Of a stretch of 64,000 nucleotides of DNA, positions 61,443-64,000 are shown one piece after another. The translations under genes and the position numbers were made by a program. How positions within the stretch are numbered: the stretch's first letter is position 1; every line of letters begins with the position of its first letter. Source of the DNA: Priestia megaterium (GTDB lineage: Bacteria; Bacillota; Bacilli; Bacillales; Bacillaceae_H). The DNA lies in the NCBI RefSeq assembly GCF_023824195.1, contig NZ_CP085446.1, positions 1-64,000 on the forward strand. Direction: 5' to 3'. The notes below the pieces were generated by a model, which did not search any database, was not told the origin of the DNA, and saw only the letters and a list, made by a program, of their open reading frames with translations.

Positions 61443-62231
61443 ATGATTATTGATAGCCATGCACACGTAGTTTTACCTATAGAGAAGCATATTGAAATAA
61501 TGGATACGAGTGGGATAGATAAAACAGTATTGTTTTCTACCCTTGTCCATCCAGAAAAAAGCAACAATTATAAAGAATTCACAACGGAAATGAACAAATT
61601 AAATCAAATTCTCAATAATGAGGTGAATCCCCTAGAAGCACGCCTAAATGCCCTTGAAGAGTTAAATGTTGCTATTAAGCAACACCCGGATCGATTTGTT
61701 GGGTTTGGTTCGGTTCCCCTTTCTTCTCCCGATGATCCCATCCTAAATGAATGGGTAGAGAAACTCGTTAAAGAACAAAATATGAAAGGTCTTGGAGAAT
61801 TTACTCTTGGTACAGGTCAAATTAATCTGTTAGAACCTATATTTAAAGCAGCAAGTGACTATAAGTCTTTACCTATCTGGGTACATACCTTTCATCCTTT
61901 AAATTTAAAGGATATTCAGGAATTATTTCTTCTGACACAAAAATATGAAAATGTACCGGTTATATACGGGCATATGGGCGGGATTTATTGGTTGCAAACG
62001 ATAGAGATGATTAAAGAAATTAAAAATGCTTACTTAGATATATCTGCATTTTATACAACCTATGCATTGTCCTTGGCTATAAAGGAAATACCCCAGAGAA
62101 CGTTATTTAGTTCAGATTTTCCATACGGAGATCCATATTTAAATCTACAGGCTGTTAAACGTCATACATCCAGTCAAGAAGTTGCAGACAGAGTGTTAGG
62201 TGGGAATATCTCTAAGCTCCTAAACTTATAA
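61443..62231 (+). CDS. Amidohydrolase-family (TIM-barrel) metal hydrolase
   Basis: A 262-aa amidohydrolase_2-type protein: MIIDSHAHV (HxH), WVHTFHP, VIYGHMGGIYW and FSSDFPYGDP (final Asp). ACMSD-like relatives decarboxylate or hydrolyse ring-cleavage products. ATG 61443 has AAAAGGAGAAACAAA; a start at 61425 would overlap the CMD gene. With the CMD and MFS genes it suggests turnover or export of an aromatic or lactone compound. Terminator at 62308-62347. Confidence 0.9.
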   Translation: MIIDSHAHVVLPIEKHIEIMDTSGIDKTVLFSTLVHPEKSNNYKEFTTEMNKLNQILNNEVNPLEARLNALEELNVAIKQHPDRFVGFGSVPLSSPDDPILNEWVEKLVKEQNMKGLGEFTLGTGQINLLEPIFKAASDYKSLPIWVHTFHPLNLKDIQELFLLTQKYENVPVIYGHMGGIYWLQTIEMIKEIKNAYLDISAFYTTYALSLAIKEIPQRTLFSSDFPYGDPYLNLQAVKRHTSSQEVADRVLGGNISKLLNL

Positions 62232-62307
62232 ACTGAGTACCTTCTGTTTGCTATTGTTTAGTCTGGAATAACTATACTAATTTTTGAAATTATTTTCTGT
62301 CTTAAAA

Positions 62308-62347
62308 TAAAAAATCAGCCAAATAATATATTTGGCTGATTTTTTTA
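62308..62347. terminator. Operon terminator
   Basis: AAAAAATCAGCCAAAT pairs with ATTTGGCTGATTTTTT; it can work on both strands. Confidence 0.9.
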
Positions 62348-62367
62348 GCAAAATTACACCACTAGAA

Positions 62368-62523
62368 TTACATTTCCTCATCCTGAATTACTAATTGCAT
62401 TTGGAATATGTCTGATTCTGAAATACCTAACTTTTGTAATTCATCTTGTAGGGTCATTCCCTCATCAATTTTTATTTTCCTTTTCGTACCGTCTCTTAAT
62501 GTATAGATTCTAATGTAACTCAT
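62368..62523 (-). CDS. Hypothetical protein, 51 aa
   Basis: A 51-aa protein starting MSYIRIYTLRDGTKRKIKID, with a helical LQDELQKLGISESDIFQMQL tail. AAAGGAGAAACAACTAA precedes ATG. Not recognised. It is a plausible small gene between the terminator and the immunity-like gene. Confidence 0.6.
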   Translation of the reverse strand: MSYIRIYTLRDGTKRKIKIDEGMTLQDELQKLGISESDIFQMQLVIQDEEM

Positions 62524-62628
62524 TTAGTTGTTTCTCCTTTGGTCATTAAGAAAATATATATTATTATAGTTTTTTGGTTCTCACTAAATAAGGGCTTGCT
62601 AATTGCTCTTAATTAAGCTTTATTCCAG

Positions 62629-63111
62629 TCAACAGCTTCTATACTTTTCCTCCATTAATTTAAGTTTTTCACAAGTCTCTGTAGAAAGGTATTCATTAAC
62701 TTCAATATGTAAAGCTTCAATTATATTTTTTTCTTCCTCTTGTGGTAAATGTCCATCCCATAAGTCTTGGGGAAAATATATCTCGTTAGAATGATGAGCA
62801 CACTGATAAATGAAATAATAAATAGTCCATATTAGCACGCTGATCGGTGTTTCGTATTTATCTGAGCATTCGAACATGGCTACAAAATTAAAACAACCAT
62901 AATCCCTCTCCTCATCATTACATAAAGTGTACAGTTCTTCCCAATCTATCACACTTCCTGATATCCAATCGTAACCCATATTTATGATACTTCTAAATTG
63001 TTCAAAGGCTTGATTATAATTTCCACCTTTGAATTCATTCTCAAAATAATTTAATGTCTGTTCAGCATATGCTAAACATATTGCTACCCTGCTATTAATA
63101 GTTATGTTCAT
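62629..63111 (-). CDS. Imm6-like immunity protein
   Basis: About 160 aa, acidic and Trp/Tyr-rich: RVAICLAYAEQTLNYFE, MGYDWISGSVIDWEELYTLCNDEE, and a helical VLIWTIYYFIYQCAHHSNE segment. The pattern fits Imm6-type immunity proteins of polymorphic toxin systems as I remember them. The start at 63111 (GAGAGATATT upstream) is uncertain; 63123 is an alternative. Adjacent to a YezG-type immunity gene. Confidence 0.55.
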   Translation of the reverse strand: MNITINSRVAICLAYAEQTLNYFENEFKGGNYNQAFEQFRSIINMGYDWISGSVIDWEELYTLCNDEERDYGCFNFVAMFECSDKYETPISVLIWTIYYFIYQCAHHSNEIYFPQDLWDGHLPQEEEKNIIEALHIEVNEYLSTETCEKLKLMEEKYRSC

Positions 63112-63342
63112 AATATCTCTCATAAGTCTGCTAAAACCTCCCCATAGAAACCTAATTTCAACTAATAATAACATTTATAACCTGTGATTTATTTCTCTTC
63201 ACAGGGACTTTTCTTTAATAACAGTGATAAAAACTACAAACTTACTTAAAAGAATTAACTCCATTTCAACCAATCTTTATTTAAGAGTCACAAATAGCAA
63301 TAACCAGAAAAACTTTAGAGTTTTTATTGAGGAGAACTTTCA

Positions 63343-63573
63343 ATGGATGATAGGCAGCTACCAAACAGAGTCGTTACTTGTATAGACATGAAAAGCTTTT
63401 TCGTTTCGATTTCACCTGTCATACGGGGATTAAATTCGTTGAAGACAAGGCTTACTGTGGTAGGAGATATCAAACAGTCAGAATCTGTTTTGCGAGCCGA
63501 CACACCCTTATTAAAGAAAGAAGGGGTCAAAATAGGAAGTTGTCTTTTCGAAATTCTTCATCTGTTCCATTAA
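63343..63573 (+). pseudogene. Truncated UvrX (Y-family polymerase) N-terminus
   Basis: About 66 codons match the start of UvrX/DinB-type Y-family polymerases: LPNRVVTCIDMKSFFVSISPVIRGL (metal-binding Asp-Met and Phe/Tyr-gate region), then LTVVGDIKQSESVLRADTPLLKKEGVKIGS. AGGAGAACTTTCA precedes ATG. The remaining 350 or so codons are missing; the frame runs antiparallel into the YezG-like gene, so a rearrangement joined the two. Confidence 0.8.
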
Positions 63574-64000
63574 TTTTTTCTCTTCATTATTCGTTGGTTT
63601 CTTATTTAAGTATTTATGTTCAAAATAATCAATACGACTAGAAGGTCCAAAATCAGATGAATTCCAATTGTTATAGCAAAAATCAATTTTTAACTGTCCT
63701 TGAGCATTTACAATCATATTTATTGAAAACCATTTTTCTTGATTATTTTTAATAAACACTTCTTGCAGGTCATTAATAAGTTTAAATAATTCGTGAATTT
63801 CTTGATCATATTCTCTTTCTTCTACAAAATTGTATAAATCCGGTATGTCATGGGAATATATATATTCGTTTGCTTTACCTTTTTCTTTAAAAAAGAAGAA
63901 AACCCCTCCTTCTCCATTCTCAACTTCACCATTAAAATAGAACTCTTCCCAATCAACTGGAATTATATCATTTACTTTTTGTCCAATTTGTTGATAGATA
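63511..64000 (-). CDS. YezG/DUF600-family immunity protein (partial at window edge)
   Basis: The reading frame runs from the window edge to a stop at 63511-63513, at least 160 residues: IYQQIGQKVNDIIPVDWEEFYFNGEVENG, YIYSHDIPDLY, FGPSSRIDYFEHKYLN. This is the YezG family, antitoxins of LXG-type toxins such as YeeF. The start lies beyond 64000. It suggests a polymorphic-toxin locus to the right. Its last 20 codons overlap the UvrX fragment on the other strand. Confidence 0.85.
   Translation of the reverse strand, partial: IYQQIGQKVNDIIPVDWEEFYFNGEVENGEGGVFFFFKEKGKANEYIYSHDIPDLYNFVEEREYDQEIHELFKLINDLQEVFIKNNQEKWFSINMIVNAQGQLKIDFCYNNWNSSDFGPSSRIDYFEHKYLNKKPTNNEEKKLMEQMKNFEKTTSYFDPFFL

Noticed and set aside
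1..64000. CRISPR array, tRNA or rRNA genes, prophage structural genes
   Set aside because: Looked for on both strands; none seen. No regularly spaced repeats of CRISPR type, and the dif-like sites are irregularly spaced with genes between.

Overview
ORGANISM. The window is AT-rich Firmicute DNA from an endospore former. A complete gerA-type germinant receptor operon, an alpha/beta-type SASP, Fur-controlled iron genes, strong AGGAGG ribosome sites and many small Bacillus-type hypothetical genes point to the Bacillus cereus group. This is an inference from gene content and style. Nothing here proves chromosome versus large plasmid; the content looks like an accessory-rich chromosomal region.

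LAYOUT. 0-5.2 kb: MarR regulator, broken GNAT, unusual catalase, then a run of one- or two-gene units (hypotheticals, two lipoproteins), each with its own terminator and a 28-bp dif-like site. 5.3-9.5 kb: iron block (siderophore-binding lipoprotein, flavodoxin and an IDEAL-like protein under a 55-bp double Fur palindrome, and a Fur-boxed non-coding transcript) and a first accessory HU. 9.5-14.7 kb: germinant receptor operon (41-aa membrane ORF, GerA, GerB, GerC subunits) and a repeat-containing protein. 14.7-21.7 kb: an island between two opposed IS6-type transposase remnants, holding a ketoacyl synthase III, an acyl carrier protein and an MMPL exporter, then an M4 protease. 22-26.8 kb: SASP, second HU, zinc-ribbon protein, Rpn nuclease. 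26.9-49.5 kb: many unrelated single-gene units (DinB, DUF1697, MBL, ABM, GNATs, quinone reductase, FAD enzyme, VOC, MGT glycosyltransferase, CMD, DJ-1/HxlR pair, serine hydrolase, histidine phosphatase, GrpB, NUDIX, SDR, DoxX), interspersed with 15 more dif-like sites and two group II intron remnants. 49.5-64 kb: CorA, FtsW/RodA, DedA, a broken HExxH protein, CGNR regulator with HPP transporter, an MmyB-type regulator opposite an MFS/CMD/amidohydrolase operon, and a right edge with two polymorphic-toxin immunity genes.

MAIN OBSERVATION. At least 21 copies of a 28-bp sequence have the architecture of a Xer recombination site: an 11-bp arm (consensus about NTACCGATAA), a variable 6-bp core and an 11-bp arm (TTATGTTAACT). 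They often lie next to a TGTATA-N3-TATACA palindrome and a terminator. One copy (5084-5111) differs from the Bacillus subtilis dif arms, as I recall them, by one base per arm. Copies bracketing a single-gene unit carry the same core in two places (around the serine hydrolase at 41.85 kb and the 84-aa membrane protein at 48.7 kb), and a third matched pair spans 44.2-47.3 kb. This is what Xer-mobilised modules would leave. I read the region as an integron-like array of dif-flanked gene modules. The alternative is a dispersed repeat related to the known B. cereus bcr repeats that only resembles dif.

LIMITS. All calls are by eye from sequence and ORF translations; no database search was run. Several frameshifts lie in homopolymers and could be sequencing errors.
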